Shown one piece after another: positions 8,602 through 17,142 of a DNA stretch of 64,000 nucleotides (positions are counted from its first letter, which is position 1; the number at the start of each line of letters is the position of its first letter). Origin of the DNA: Caldilineaceae bacterium (GTDB taxonomy: Bacteria > Chloroflexota > Anaerolineae > Caldilineales > Caldilineaceae); NCBI GenBank assembly GCA_022842065.1, contig JALHQH010000011.1:124001-188000 (forward strand). Reading direction: 5' to 3'. The notes beneath the pieces are model-generated. The model did no database searches. It was not told where the DNA came from and saw nothing but the letters and a program-made list of their open reading frames with translations. The translations under genes were made by a program, and so were the position numbers.

Positions 8602-9974
8602 GAGCCATTTCCTTCGGGCGCAGGCGCAACGCGTGCTAAGATCTGTTGACCAATACATTCCCCTTGCTGCAAGCCGGCTTCCATCCCCATCCGATAGTGG
8701 ACCCCGCCGTAGAGACGCGAAAGTGCATTCTCATAGGCCGCGGCTTCCAGCGAAGCAAAGAAACGCGAACGCCCCATATTTTTGACAATGCCGGCATTGT
8801 CCGTAAACGCGATCACCCCCCAATGCGCAGTGATGATCGCTGCGGCGGCTGCACCAAAGGTGGCATGGCCGGAGGGATATTCCGGGAAGTTGGGGGTGAC
8901 CAATAATGGCTCCCAAGCGGGATCGATGTAGCGTTGAATATAGGTTTCGGGGCGCATCACCATCGTGTCATATTTCATGGTCCAGACCGCGATCCCCGTC
9001 TCGTGCATCGCTAGACCAGTCAGCATTAACATTTTTGCCCCTTCGGCGAGGTTCAAATTGAGTTGATCAATGAGCTGATTGGCAATCAGCAGCCAGTGGC
9101 CGGTGTGCATCCCGCCATTGCCCGCGTGATCAGCCCAGAACTCGGCAATCTCTGCTTCTGCCGGCGTCAACTTGATGCCCATCTGGTAGACTTCCAGTGC
9201 TTGCGCATAAAAAGCTGAGTCGATGGCCGTGGAAAAGGGTGGGTTTAACCGCACACTGCACTCATACCCATCGGTTAACACGAGCGAGCGTAGCCGATGC
9301 CAGTGGGGTTCTACCGGATCAAGCCCTGGCTGTGTCGGTACCCAGAGGGCCGGATCGTGGGTTGGGACGCGGTAGGGCAGGGTGCGCGTCTCGGCAAACC
9401 CATCGGTCGCGGCCCAAGCGGCGACGGCGGTACCAATTGTGGTACCAAAGGCGAGCGATCGCGCAACAATCGCACTGTCAACGCTTTGCCGCCGCGCAGC
9501 ACTCAACTGATCGCGCAGCCGGCGTACCTGGCGACCGGCATGTTCCTGTTGACTGGCGTTGAACAAGGTGCGCACCGCAGATTCACCCAGTAATGGTTCA
9601 CTGACCGCAGCTAGTGTGCCGTTAACCACCGACGGCCAATCATAGATCTGCGTGGGGTCTGCCACGGGCATTGCCGGCATATCGCGCAGCCGCCCAACCA
9701 AGGTGGGCAATGTCGGCGTACCGGCGGCAACCGCTTCGTAAAGTGCCACACCGGCGTAGCCATAAATGCGCCCGGACGTTGGTGGGTAGATGCCGATGAC
9801 ATCGACCCGTTCATAGAGCAGTGCCATCCAGGCTTGGGCGACGTGGGCATCGTACATGTGTGCTGGAATGTTTGTTGCTGCTTGGGCTGGCCTGTTTGCT
9901 GCCAGCGTCAGCCCCAAAACCAGGCAAAGTGTGAGCAGCAGATGACTGCTCGTCTGTCGCACGCGGTGTTGCAT
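8598..9974 (-). CDS. Vanadium-dependent haloperoxidase (PAP2 superfamily)
   Basis: 458 residues from the ATG at 9974 (ribosome site GAGGAG); the frame is open to 10040 without an initiation signal. An N-terminal signal peptide (LLLTLCLVLGLTLAANRPAQA) predicts export. The vanadate-binding signature is complete: K334-x6-R341-P, P367-S368-G369-H370, and S419-R420-x5-H426 (SRLYGGVHYR). The enzyme family oxidises halides with peroxide; the fold is shared with PAP2 acid phosphatases, so phosphatase activity is the main alternative. First gene of an overlapping trio with an inactive-looking paralogue and a Crp/Fnr regulator. Chloride versus bromide specificity cannot be judged from sequence. Confidence 0.88.
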   Translation of the reverse strand: MQHRVRQTSSHLLLTLCLVLGLTLAANRPAQAATNIPAHMYDAHVAQAWMALLYERVDVIGIYPPTSGRIYGYAGVALYEAVAAGTPTLPTLVGRLRDMPAMPVADPTQIYDWPSVVNGTLAAVSEPLLGESAVRTLFNASQQEHAGRQVRRLRDQLSAARRQSVDSAIVARSLAFGTTIGTAVAAWAATDGFAETRTLPYRVPTHDPALWVPTQPGLDPVEPHWHRLRSLVLTDGYECSVRLNPPFSTAIDSAFYAQALEVYQMGIKLTPAEAEIAEFWADHAGNGGMHTGHWLLIANQLIDQLNLNLAEGAKMLMLTGLAMHETGIAVWTMKYDTMVMRPETYIQRYIDPAWEPLLVTPNFPEYPSGHATFGAAAAAIITAHWGVIAFTDNAGIVKNMGRSRFFASLEAAAYENALSRLYGGVHYRMGMEAGLQQGECIGQQILARVAPAPEGNGS

Positions 9975-10034
9975 GGGTAACTCCTCTATAAACGGGTGAG
10001 CAATCAGCGAATGCTCGCGGTGGGGAACTGGGCT

Positions 10035-10100
10035 GCGCATCGGGGGATGCGCAGTACACCCCCCGATCGTGTAGTGCGCATCCCCCGATGCGCACTACAC
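10035..10100. repeat. Paired hairpin repeat (REP-like)
   Basis: Two inverted copies of an 18-bp near-palindrome, GCGCATCGGGGGATGCGC (10035-10052) and its complement (10076-10093). The second copy extends to a perfect 14-bp stem with a 4-nt loop (10069-10100, arms GTGTAGTGCGCATC). It lies between the stop of the 402-residue secreted protein gene and the haloperoxidase start. It could attenuate read-through, but there is no T-run; it looks more like a dispersed REP element. Confidence 0.7.
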
Positions 10101-10110
10101 GCCCTGTCGC

Positions 10111-11319
10111 TTAGAGCAGGCGTTGCACAATCGGGCAGTTGACGATGATGCCGGTGGAGCCAAAGGGTTCGCCACCGGGGCCGGTGATCCAGCCCTGTTG
10201 GACAAAGCCCAGAATCTGGAACTCTTCGATCAGGCGTGAGGTGTAGCCATTGTCGATTGCTTCCTGGGTCCATTGGCCGACATTGAGATCCCAGAGCGGG
10301 CTGTAGTCGGTGGCAATCGTGGGAATGCCGCCCAGAATGTTGAGCGGGCCACCTTCGCCCATCAACGCACTGTTAAAGCCCTGGCGTTGGGGATTGCCCA
10401 GGCCGGTGGGGCCATTAGCAAAGGCAAAGATGCGTTCGACAGAACTGAAGAGGCTGTCATCACCACCGACGGCGATGTCATTTAGTCCAGGGGCGAGCGT
10501 GACGCCCTCCATCGTGGCGGCCATGGGGTGGTTGCTGTCCATGCTGAGATAGAGCACCGGGCGGGCAAAGCTAAAGCCTGGCGTCAGCGAGAGGGTGACG
10601 GTGCCTTCATCCGGGCAGATCGCAAGCACCTTGTCATGCAACACGGTGTAGTCGATCTCACCGCCTTCGCAGTAGGCCAGAGCCTCCGCCTCGACGCCCA
10701 TTGCGATCACCGGCGCATTGTAAACCGCACCACCGGCGTTTTGGAGATAGGTCAGTGGGCTATAGGCTTCGTCGCCAATTGACCCCGGCTGAAATTCGGT
10801 GGGTGGGAATGCATTGGGTGCTTCGCCGGGGGTAATCGTGCGTTCGGGGGCGAAATCGACCGTGCCGCGCGCAAAGGTGAGGGTGCCATCGGTCTCCAAT
10901 TGCGCCGGCCGTGCGGCCATCCCCACGGTGCTGTAAGTCAGCTTGGGTGAGTAGTTCAAGCCTAGTGCGTCGGCGTTGCCCTTATCCGTGGTATCAGTCA
11001 CAATGTACCAAACGGCGGTACCATCCTCCATCTGGCCGCGGTAAAGCGGCAAGGTGAGCGTGCCGGCATTGATATCTACGGTACCCGCTTTAAGCAACTG
11101 GTATGGGCCAATCAGCTCGCGCTGGACTTGGGACGGGGCCGGCCCAAAGTAGGTGAGGGGAATATCGGCACCAATCGACGGCGGCGCGGGTTGGACATCG
11201 TCGCCTACGCCTTCGGCCATTTCGCCATCTTGCGCACTGGCCGGCAAGACCAGGAGCAAGACGCTGAGCAATGCGCTGAGCAAGAGCAGCGGGCGCATTT
11301 TAACGTGCGGTGAATTCAT
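10111..11319 (-). CDS. Secreted protein of unknown function
   Basis: 402 residues with a clear signal peptide (MRPLLLLSALLSVLLLVLPASAQ region). The ATG at 11319 follows an AAGGAG ribosome site. The mature part is acidic and beta-rich, without TM segments, and has the repeated look of one or two jellyroll-like sheets. Recognisable local features are DKGNADALGLNYSPKLTY, FSFARPVLYLSMDSN and a C-terminal FGSTGIIVNCPIVQRLL; four cysteines occur in the mature part. I do not recognise the family. It is transcribed towards the haloperoxidase operon and ends about 140 bp before it, with hairpins between, so it may be co-transcribed and function with it in the cell envelope; this is inference. Confidence 0.8.
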   Translation of the reverse strand: MNSPHVKMRPLLLLSALLSVLLLVLPASAQDGEMAEGVGDDVQPAPPSIGADIPLTYFGPAPSQVQRELIGPYQLLKAGTVDINAGTLTLPLYRGQMEDGTAVWYIVTDTTDKGNADALGLNYSPKLTYSTVGMAARPAQLETDGTLTFARGTVDFAPERTITPGEAPNAFPPTEFQPGSIGDEAYSPLTYLQNAGGAVYNAPVIAMGVEAEALAYCEGGEIDYTVLHDKVLAICPDEGTVTLSLTPGFSFARPVLYLSMDSNHPMAATMEGVTLAPGLNDIAVGGDDSLFSSVERIFAFANGPTGLGNPQRQGFNSALMGEGGPLNILGGIPTIATDYSPLWDLNVGQWTQEAIDNGYTSRLIEEFQILGFVQQGWITGPGGEPFGSTGIIVNCPIVQRLL

Positions 11320-11655
11320 GGAAGACTCCTTAAAAGTAGTTGAAATGAATGGATGGTGGACTTATGTTAGCCGGAGCAAGACGCCATTGACTCAATCCAG
11401 TGAACATCGATAGGATAATGGGGGAAAACTGGCCGGTTGGCGCGCAGCTGTAATAATTGCGTAACCGTCTGCCAATCAGCGTTTAAGCATTTGCTGCCAT
11501 ACTGATTGCAGCTGTGTACGCACAACAGTACTGGAAAGCGGCGTACCTGTAAAGACAAAATCGAAGGTCTTTCCTGTTGAAAACTTTATAATCAAAACAT
11601 TTGGCAATCGCGTCCGCTGACGATGCAACATGCTGTAAAATGATGAGAAGGATCT
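11320..11655. other. Divergent intergenic region, no gene seen
   Basis: 336 bp between the divergent secreted-protein and Lrp genes. I see no coding frame with supporting features. A TATAAT box at 11587-11592 lies about 60 bp before the Lrp ATG, but no convincing -35 stands at the right distance. No strong palindrome was found. Confidence 0.4.
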
Positions 11656-12156
11656 ATGCAAAAGCTTGATGAAACTGATCGCAAAATCATTGGCGAACTC
11701 AAACAAAATGCGCGCATCAGTTATGCAAATTTGGGGCGGCAGGTAAATTTAACCGCACCGGCCGTGGCCGGCCGTGTCCGCCGGTTGGAGGATCTCGGGG
11801 TAATCAAAGGCTATCATGCGCAGACCGATCCGGCGGCGCTTGGTAATGGCATTGCCGTCTTTATTCGTATGACGGTTGCCCATCATCGCGAGGAGCAATT
11901 CTGTCAATTCATCCGCCATCGCCCCGAAATCCACGAAGCGTATGTGATCTCTGGGACAGAGGCATTTTTGTTGAAGGCCGCGGTGGCGTCAACCCCACAA
12001 CTGAACGAGTTGCTGACTCAACTTGTGCATTATGGCCAACCGACGACCAGCCTGGTCATCACCCAACTGCCGTTGCAGGAAGCGCAGCGGCCGGAGTCGG
12101 TTTGTAGCGTGGCGCACCCAAGCCGGCATGGGGTGAATGGTGCCGTGGCTGACTGA
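11656..12156 (+). CDS. Lrp/AsnC-family transcriptional regulator
   Basis: 166 residues. The N-terminal HTH begins LDETDRKIIGELKQNARISYANLG and continues LTAPAVAGRVRRLEDLGVI, the classic AsnC-type DNA-binding domain. The C-terminal RAM-type ligand domain follows (GNGIAVFIRMTV, HEAYVISGTEAFLLKAAV, TTSLVITQLPLQ). An AAGGATC stretch before the ATG can serve as ribosome site. The last ~20 residues exceed the usual family length (about 150). Ligand and targets are unknown; no obvious amino-acid gene is adjacent. Confidence 0.92.
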   Translation: MQKLDETDRKIIGELKQNARISYANLGRQVNLTAPAVAGRVRRLEDLGVIKGYHAQTDPAALGNGIAVFIRMTVAHHREEQFCQFIRHRPEIHEAYVISGTEAFLLKAAVASTPQLNELLTQLVHYGQPTTSLVITQLPLQEAQRPESVCSVAHPSRHGVNGAVAD

Positions 12157-12365
12157 AGGCCGGTAAGCGATGAGGGCCGCCGGCTGCCCGTTGGTTAAGT
12201 GGGTGGACGTTGGGCGCGCAGCTGAAGAGGGCGGCGTGGCCGGTGAGGGGATTGGTCAACGCTGGTTGTGGTTTTTAAGCGATTTTTCGCTTGCCATGTA
12301 AAATAATCGAACCAAGAACTCGTTTCTCCAGCAATTCTATGTTTGCGCATGAAGCGGAAACCAGC

Positions 12366-12899
12366 ATGAGCCAATCAGCCGTAGCCCCCCCGTTGATCTT
12401 GACGTTAAAAATAGATGACACCACCTTTACGCAACTTGACGGGTTGCGTCAGGCTCACTTCCCGCCCGAACGGAATTTCCTGGCGGCGCACATTACGCTC
12501 TTTCACGCGCTGCCGGGCGATCAGGTGGAGGCTATCTGTACCACGTTGCAAACGAGCTGCGCGGCCACACCAGCCATCGCGCTTGCCCTGCCCGGCGTAC
12601 GCTTTCTGGGCCGCGGGGTCGCGGTGATGGTCGAGAGCCCGCGCCTATTGGCGTTGCGGGGCGAGTTGGCTGAGTGTTGGCAAGATTGGTTGACCCCGCA
12701 GGATCGCCAGCGTTACCAGCCCCATGTGACGATCCAGAATAAGGTGGACCCCACCGTTGCGCGCAACTTGTATGAACAACTCACGGTGACCTGGCAACCT
12801 TTGACTGGTACGGGGGACGGGCTGCTACTCTGGCGTTATCTGGGTGGGCCGTGGGAGGAGGTGGCGATGCTGCCCTTTGATGGAAGCGAGGTAGATTGA
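12366..12899 (+). CDS. 2'-5' RNA ligase/phosphodiesterase superfamily protein (2H)
   Basis: 177 residues from the ATG at 12366 (the frame is open from 12291). Two HxT motifs define the 2H phosphoesterase fold: AHITLFH and, about 90 residues later, PHVTIQN. The surrounding strands (FLGRGVAVMVESPRL) match the LigT/ThpR group. Members cleave or form 2'-5' phosphodiester or cyclic phosphate bonds in RNA; the in vivo role is often unknown. The stop overlaps the start of the GNAT gene by one base (TGATG), so the two are translationally coupled. Confidence 0.82.
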   Translation: MSQSAVAPPLILTLKIDDTTFTQLDGLRQAHFPPERNFLAAHITLFHALPGDQVEAICTTLQTSCAATPAIALALPGVRFLGRGVAVMVESPRLLALRGELAECWQDWLTPQDRQRYQPHVTIQNKVDPTVARNLYEQLTVTWQPLTGTGDGLLLWRYLGGPWEEVAMLPFDGSEVD

Positions 12900-13420
12900 T
12901 GGGATTGTCCTATCCAATTGCAACGCCACGGTTAGTCTTAACTCCCTTTACTGGCGACGATGGTGATGCCCTCTATCTGATGGAAAGCGATCCAGCCGTT
13001 AAACGCTTCACCGGTGGGACGTTGACGCGCACTGAGACCGAAGAACTGTTGCAAGGCTTTATCACCAAGGTGACGGCAACTGGGCTTGGGGCCGTTGCCA
13101 TCAAAAAGAAAACTACTGGTGAGCTGATCGGCCTCTGTGGCTTAATCGTCGAGGAGAATGTCGGCGAGATCTTCTTTGGCTTGGTGCACCAAGCGTGGGG
13201 GCAGGGCTTTGGGAGTGAAGCTTGTCAGGGGTTGATCCAAGCCGGCTTTGAGCAATTGGCCTTGTCGCACGTCATTGCCACCGTCGACCCGGAGAATGTA
13301 CGCAGCATTCGGCTGTTAGAACGGTTGGGCATGCGTTTGGTGGGTGGCGCTGTGGCCGCAGCGCAGAACGGGGGATTGGTTTATGAACTTGTTGCGCCGG
13401 CAGCGGCTATCATTCAATAA
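12899..13420 (+). CDS. GNAT acetyltransferase, RimJ/RimL type
   Basis: 173 residues from the ATG at 12899; a TTG three bases upstream is an alternative. Opens with the RimJ-like TPRLVLTPFTGDDGDALYLM segment, has the beta-4 EIFFGLVHQAWGQGFGSEACQGLI acetyl-CoA P-loop (Q/R-x-x-G-x-G/A), and the ENVRSIRLLERLGMRLVG strand characteristic of the family. Expected to acetylate an amino group of a protein N-terminus or small molecule; the substrate is not predictable. Follows the 2H phosphoesterase gene and precedes a PPOX protein by 12 bp, in a likely three-gene operon. Confidence 0.88.
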   Translation: MGLSYPIATPRLVLTPFTGDDGDALYLMESDPAVKRFTGGTLTRTETEELLQGFITKVTATGLGAVAIKKKTTGELIGLCGLIVEENVGEIFFGLVHQAWGQGFGSEACQGLIQAGFEQLALSHVIATVDPENVRSIRLLERLGMRLVGGAVAAAQNGGLVYELVAPAAAIIQ

Positions 13421-13432
13421 AGGACTCATCTG

Positions 13433-13870
13433 ATGATTAACTGGGCTAGTGAAGTCGGACAACGGGCCTTGGCACGACTCAACCACGAGGAAGTGATCTG
13501 GCTGACCACGATTTCAACCGGGGGTATCCCCCAACCGCGGCCCGTCTGGTTTATCTGGGATGGTGCAACCTTTCTGATCTACAGCATGCCGACGGCCAAG
13601 AAGATCGCCCACATTGCCCAGAACCCCAACGTTGCCTTGCATTTTAATACCGATGAGGGCGGCGAGGATGTGCAGGTTTTCCTGGGTAGGGCTGAGCTTG
13701 ATCCCAGCGTCGGGCCGGCTAAAGGTAACGTGGCCTATTGCGCCAAATACCATGACGGGATTCGCGCGATTGGCATGGATGAGGAGCAGTACTCGGCCAT
13801 ATTTAGCGCGGCCCTGCGGGTGACGCCGACGTGGTTGCGGGGGTTGGAGCCGTTGCCAGTGGTGGGGTGA
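13433..13870 (+). CDS. PPOX-class flavin/F420-dependent oxidoreductase (TIGR03667-like)
   Basis: 145 residues forming a split beta-barrel of the pyridoxamine 5'-phosphate oxidase superfamily: VIWLTTISTGGIPQPRPVWFIWDG, LIYSMPTAKKIAHIAQNPNVALHFN, and a C-terminal ALRVTPTWLRGLE. The RPVWF and KIAHI segments are typical of the TIGR03667/Rv3369 group, whose members bind F420 or flavin. Cofactor preference is inferred from family only. Likely last gene of the 12.4-13.9 kb operon. Confidence 0.85.
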   Translation: MINWASEVGQRALARLNHEEVIWLTTISTGGIPQPRPVWFIWDGATFLIYSMPTAKKIAHIAQNPNVALHFNTDEGGEDVQVFLGRAELDPSVGPAKGNVAYCAKYHDGIRAIGMDEEQYSAIFSAALRVTPTWLRGLEPLPVVG

Positions 13871-13903
13871 GGGTAGGCGGAATGCGGCCCAATTTTGGGG
13901 TAC

Positions 13904-13969
13904 ACCTCCCCGGCACAGGCGAAAAATTGGTCCGTCTGCGTACAATTTCCTCGCCTGTGCCGGGGAGGT
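13904..13969. repeat. Long inverted repeat, 19-bp perfect arms
   Basis: ACCTCCCCGGCACAGGCGA (13904-13922) is repeated inverted at 13951-13969, and the inner flanks (GAAAAATTGG / CAATTTCC) pair imperfectly. The loop is about 28 bp. It lies between the PPOX gene and the tRNA. It lacks a T-run, so it resembles a REP/MITE-like element more than a rho-independent terminator. Confidence 0.75.
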
Positions 13970-14070
13970 AGCGCGACTCGCCCCTTGTTTGGGACGCACC
14001 CAGATAGGCGAAATGGGTTGACAGTGGCGATGGTGATAGATATACTAAAGGCTGGACATTCTTCCTCTGT

Positions 14071-14145
14071 TCCAGGGTAGCTCAGCGGTAGAGCGCTCGG
14101 CTGCGGACCGGGAGGGCGCTGGTTCAACTCCAGCCCCTGGACCCA
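14071..14145 (+). tRNA. tRNA with GCG anticodon (Arg, CGC codons)
   Basis: Folded by hand: acceptor TCCAGGG/CCCTGGA (7/7), D arm GCTC-AGCGGTA-GAGC, anticodon stem CTCGG/CCGGG with loop CTGCGGA (T33, GCG at 34-36), variable loop AGGGC, T arm GCTGG-TTCAACT-CCAGC, position 73 C and an encoded CCA end. All stems pair. GCG would decode CGC (Arg). Bacteria usually use ACG, deaminated to ICG, for this box, and position 73 C and lack of A20 are also unusual for tRNA-Arg. The tRNA call is firm; amino-acid identity is from the anticodon alone. Confidence 0.88.
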
Positions 14146-14165
14146 TTTTTGTAGGATACATAACC

Positions 14166-16571
14166 ATGCCACGCGATGAAGAAAAAACAACGGGTGCCGG
14201 CGAAGTCGCTCAGGCGGGAATGGGCTACCCCTTGTTCCAACTGGCGAAAGCGCTGACTACGGCCGGTGACCATGCGGACCCGGCCACGCGCAAACGAGCG
14301 CACCAGCGCGTAGATGAGTGGGTTGCCGTTTTTGAGGGCATGGTGGCCGGCACCCTCACGGTCGGGTCACGCACGCCGCTGGCGGGTGTGCCAGGGTGGG
14401 CAACGCTAAAAGTCGTGACGGGCGGCTTTGCCACCGGTGAGTTACTCGCGGCTGGAGCATTGCAGGCGCATGAAGAACAATTGCTGGAAAAGTTGCCGAC
14501 TGTGGATGCGGCAGACGGACGTCGCGTGCTCAACCACTACTATCTCAGCGAAGAGGGCTTGGCTGCTTTACAGGCTGCCCTCGCCTCGGGCTGTTATGAA
14601 GTGACCGTGGCTGAAGAAGGCGCTTTGTTAGTGGTGGCTTGGCTCTTACAACAAGGGGATCAGGCGCGCGCGCATGAACTGTTGACGACCTTGGGGCCTT
14701 GGTTTGACCGCTTGCGCTTCTACCCGCTCCCTACCACACGCCCTCGCCCAGTGGGATCACGGGTCTTTCTGCAAAGCGTCGGCGACACGGTTGCCCGTTT
14801 ACAAACGATCAAACCCAACCCCCGGCTCCTCGCCCAGCACGAAGCCATTACGATTTGGACGCCCCTTTACGATCAAACGGTGCAACTCTTTTTGGAGACC
14901 GTGACCGGGGAACTGCCCTCGTTACAGTGTGATGCGGATGGGCACTGGCAACGTACCCTAGACGGCAAGTTTCCGCTCCAAGGGGGGTGGCCCTGTCAGC
15001 ACTATCCGGCGGATTGGGCCCAGCGTGCAACCGCGTTGTTGACTGCCTATGCTCTGCAACGGGCCGTGCATCAACACTGTGGACGACCCGATCGCGCCAA
15101 GGATAGTTTTGCCCAACTGCGCAACTATTTGCAGCGCTGCGTCGCTGATCCTGCTGCCTTGACGGCGCGTGACGTGGGGCGGATCCGGCTCATCCTTGCT
15201 CGTTATCTGACAAAACATGGCCCACCGATCGCGCCACCGCGTCAGGCGGTGCGCGCACAGCAGGCCAGACAGGTGGCCGCCCCGACCTTCCAACAGCTCG
15301 CCACCTGCGTCATCGCCCGGTTGCAACTTTTCCCCCAAACCCAAGGGCTCGATGATCTCACCCTCGTTACCGAACCATTGACCGCAGCCGAAGCAGCACA
15401 ATGGCAGCTGCCGGCGGGCACCTTGCTTCCACCGGCGTTACAACGCAAAGTGGAACGTACCCTCTGCGCGCCGATCTATATGCTGGTCGCGCGCGGTTTG
15501 ATCACTTCGGGTGAAGTGGTGGCGCGCCTGTTGCCCCAGGTGACGGCGGAGATCAGTAGCGCGGGGTTTAATGATCCCCACCTACGCCAGCTCTACATGG
15601 CGATCTATGCGGCCTTTCGGCGGCGGCGGTCACTGCTCTTGCTCAACCTGGCGCAGCAGATCCAGGTTGAAGAGTTGCCGTGGGTAGCTGCCCTCGAACC
15701 GTTGCGTCGCCAGGCGCCAGCTACGCAAGAAGTGGCGCGTCAGACGTTGGCGGAGGTGGTCTTGGTGTCGATGACCGCCTTTCCCTATGCGATCCTGCCC
15801 AATAAACTGCTGCAAGAATTGCGGATGTTGGCCAAAAACGCCGCGCTCGATCTGCCATTGGTGGACGAGGTTGCCGCTGATATCTTTATGGGTGAATTTT
15901 CGAGCAAGTTTCTGGAGGCGGCCAAGCGGGCTGGCCTCTTGCTGGAAAATACGCTTTACGCCACCTACTATGGGATCGATTATGCTGCGATCCGTGCCCT
16001 GCCCAGTGCGCAGCCGACTAAGGCGGGATGGCTTCAGCGGACCACCTCTAGTCTCTTCGTCGATCTTTGTGCCAAGCGTGCTGGTGTTGCCCTTGGTACT
16101 TGGGATCCTGCTACCAACGGCATGATTATTGAACAGCAACAGATCCTCACCACGCAGAATCTAGCCGGGCTCTTTACTGAATTGCAACTGACTGACATCC
16201 TACAGCCAAAGTTGTCTGATTTGGCTCAGGCCTGTTTTCAGTGGATCTGTCAGCGGCAGCAGCTAAAGGTCAGTCACTGGCACGCACGGTTGATTCAGAT
16301 CAAAAAGAGCGCCTATGCTTGGCGGCAGCTGATCTTTTTCCTTGCCCTCTTGCCCTCGCCGGCCACGGCAGAATTTCTCGACTGGGCTGAAGCCTATCTC
16401 AATCAACAGCCTGAACCCTTTCGCAGCCGTTTCCGTCCGGCGTTAATCGGGCTACAACTGGCGGCCCAAGGCGTGGTACCCGAGCATATGGGCGCGGAAA
16501 AGCCTGTGGCGCGTCGCTTGCTCGGTTGGTCGAAACAACGCCATTGGCTGCTGGGCGAAAAGGAAAACTAA
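14166..16571 (+). CDS. Large helical protein of unknown function
   Basis: 801 residues, ATG 20 bp after the tRNA. Not recognised. The sequence is mostly alpha-helical, with no signal peptide and no TM segment, so probably cytoplasmic. Visible features: an N-terminal charged helix region, a stretch LAGVPGWATLKVVTGGFATGEL with short-turn glycines (about 75-100), alternating helical blocks rich in A, L, Q and R (about 140-560, TPR- or HEAT-like in texture but without a clear repeat), and a Trp/Arg-rich C-terminus (RRLLGWSKQRHWLLGEK). Helical-repeat scaffold is only a guess. The position immediately downstream of a tRNA is a common integration site, but no integrase or direct repeat was seen. Confidence 0.72.
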   Translation: MPRDEEKTTGAGEVAQAGMGYPLFQLAKALTTAGDHADPATRKRAHQRVDEWVAVFEGMVAGTLTVGSRTPLAGVPGWATLKVVTGGFATGELLAAGALQAHEEQLLEKLPTVDAADGRRVLNHYYLSEEGLAALQAALASGCYEVTVAEEGALLVVAWLLQQGDQARAHELLTTLGPWFDRLRFYPLPTTRPRPVGSRVFLQSVGDTVARLQTIKPNPRLLAQHEAITIWTPLYDQTVQLFLETVTGELPSLQCDADGHWQRTLDGKFPLQGGWPCQHYPADWAQRATALLTAYALQRAVHQHCGRPDRAKDSFAQLRNYLQRCVADPAALTARDVGRIRLILARYLTKHGPPIAPPRQAVRAQQARQVAAPTFQQLATCVIARLQLFPQTQGLDDLTLVTEPLTAAEAAQWQLPAGTLLPPALQRKVERTLCAPIYMLVARGLITSGEVVARLLPQVTAEISSAGFNDPHLRQLYMAIYAAFRRRRSLLLLNLAQQIQVEELPWVAALEPLRRQAPATQEVARQTLAEVVLVSMTAFPYAILPNKLLQELRMLAKNAALDLPLVDEVAADIFMGEFSSKFLEAAKRAGLLLENTLYATYYGIDYAAIRALPSAQPTKAGWLQRTTSSLFVDLCAKRAGVALGTWDPATNGMIIEQQQILTTQNLAGLFTELQLTDILQPKLSDLAQACFQWICQRQQLKVSHWHARLIQIKKSAYAWRQLIFFLALLPSPATAEFLDWAEAYLNQQPEPFRSRFRPALIGLQLAAQGVVPEHMGAEKPVARRLLGWSKQRHWLLGEKEN

Positions 16572-16686
16572 TCAGTGGGGAGCCGTCAGTCGCAGGTGCC
16601 ACTGGGCGTGTCAGCAAACTGTCGGTCAATCTATGCCGTCAAGGATGAGCAGCCGTAAATGCATTTCAGTTTAGGGAGCGCAAGCA

Positions 16687-17136
16687 ATGCTAAATATAAT
16701 TAATGATGAAATCCGCTATACCACGCTAGTTCGTGCCCCGATTGACCGTGTCTATGATGGCATCGCCACCGCCACAGGGCTGGATGGCTGGTTTACCACT
16801 GGCGCAACCGTCGATGCCCGTGCCGGCGGCGAATTAGTCTTTCGCTGGGTGGACTTTGGCGCGGATAAAGTGACGGCCACCATCCACTGTCCCATTCTTG
16901 TCGCGGAACGCCCTACCCATTTCACTTTCCAATGGCAGGCTGGTGATGATCCGAACTGGGCGAGTACGGTTGAATTTCGCTTTGAGGCAGCAGTTGAAGG
17001 CACGATCATCCGTGTGCGCGAGTACGGCTATCCAGACACCGCAGATGGGTTGCGCGCCATGCTCAACTGCGCCGCCGGCTGGGGTGAAGCATTAACCCTC
17101 TGGAAGTTTTACCTGGAACATAACATTCGCTATTGA
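16687..17136 (+). CDS. SRPBCC/AHSA1-family protein
   Basis: 149 residues of the START-like helix-grip fold. Opens with a beta-strand, then APIDRVYDGIATATGLDGWFTTGATVDARAGGELVFRW, the region after which AHSA1-type proteins are recognised. Also present are THFTFQW and the long C-terminal helix LRAMLNCAAGWGEALTLWKFYLEH. Members bind hydrophobic ligands or act as HSP90-ATPase co-activator-like proteins; bacterial copies are mostly of unknown function. Ribosome site AGGGAG before the ATG. Six bp separate it from the DinB gene, so the two are likely co-transcribed. Confidence 0.88.
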   Translation: MLNIINDEIRYTTLVRAPIDRVYDGIATATGLDGWFTTGATVDARAGGELVFRWVDFGADKVTATIHCPILVAERPTHFTFQWQAGDDPNWASTVEFRFEAAVEGTIIRVREYGYPDTADGLRAMLNCAAGWGEALTLWKFYLEHNIRY

Positions 17137-17142
17137 GGCACA

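Noticed and set aside
13904..13969. Rho-independent terminator for the PPOX gene
   Set aside because: The stem is long but the loop is 28 bp and no T-run follows; better called a repeat.
14071..16571. Genomic island integrated at the tRNA
   Set aside because: No integrase, no direct repeat of the tRNA 3' end and no change in composition were seen.
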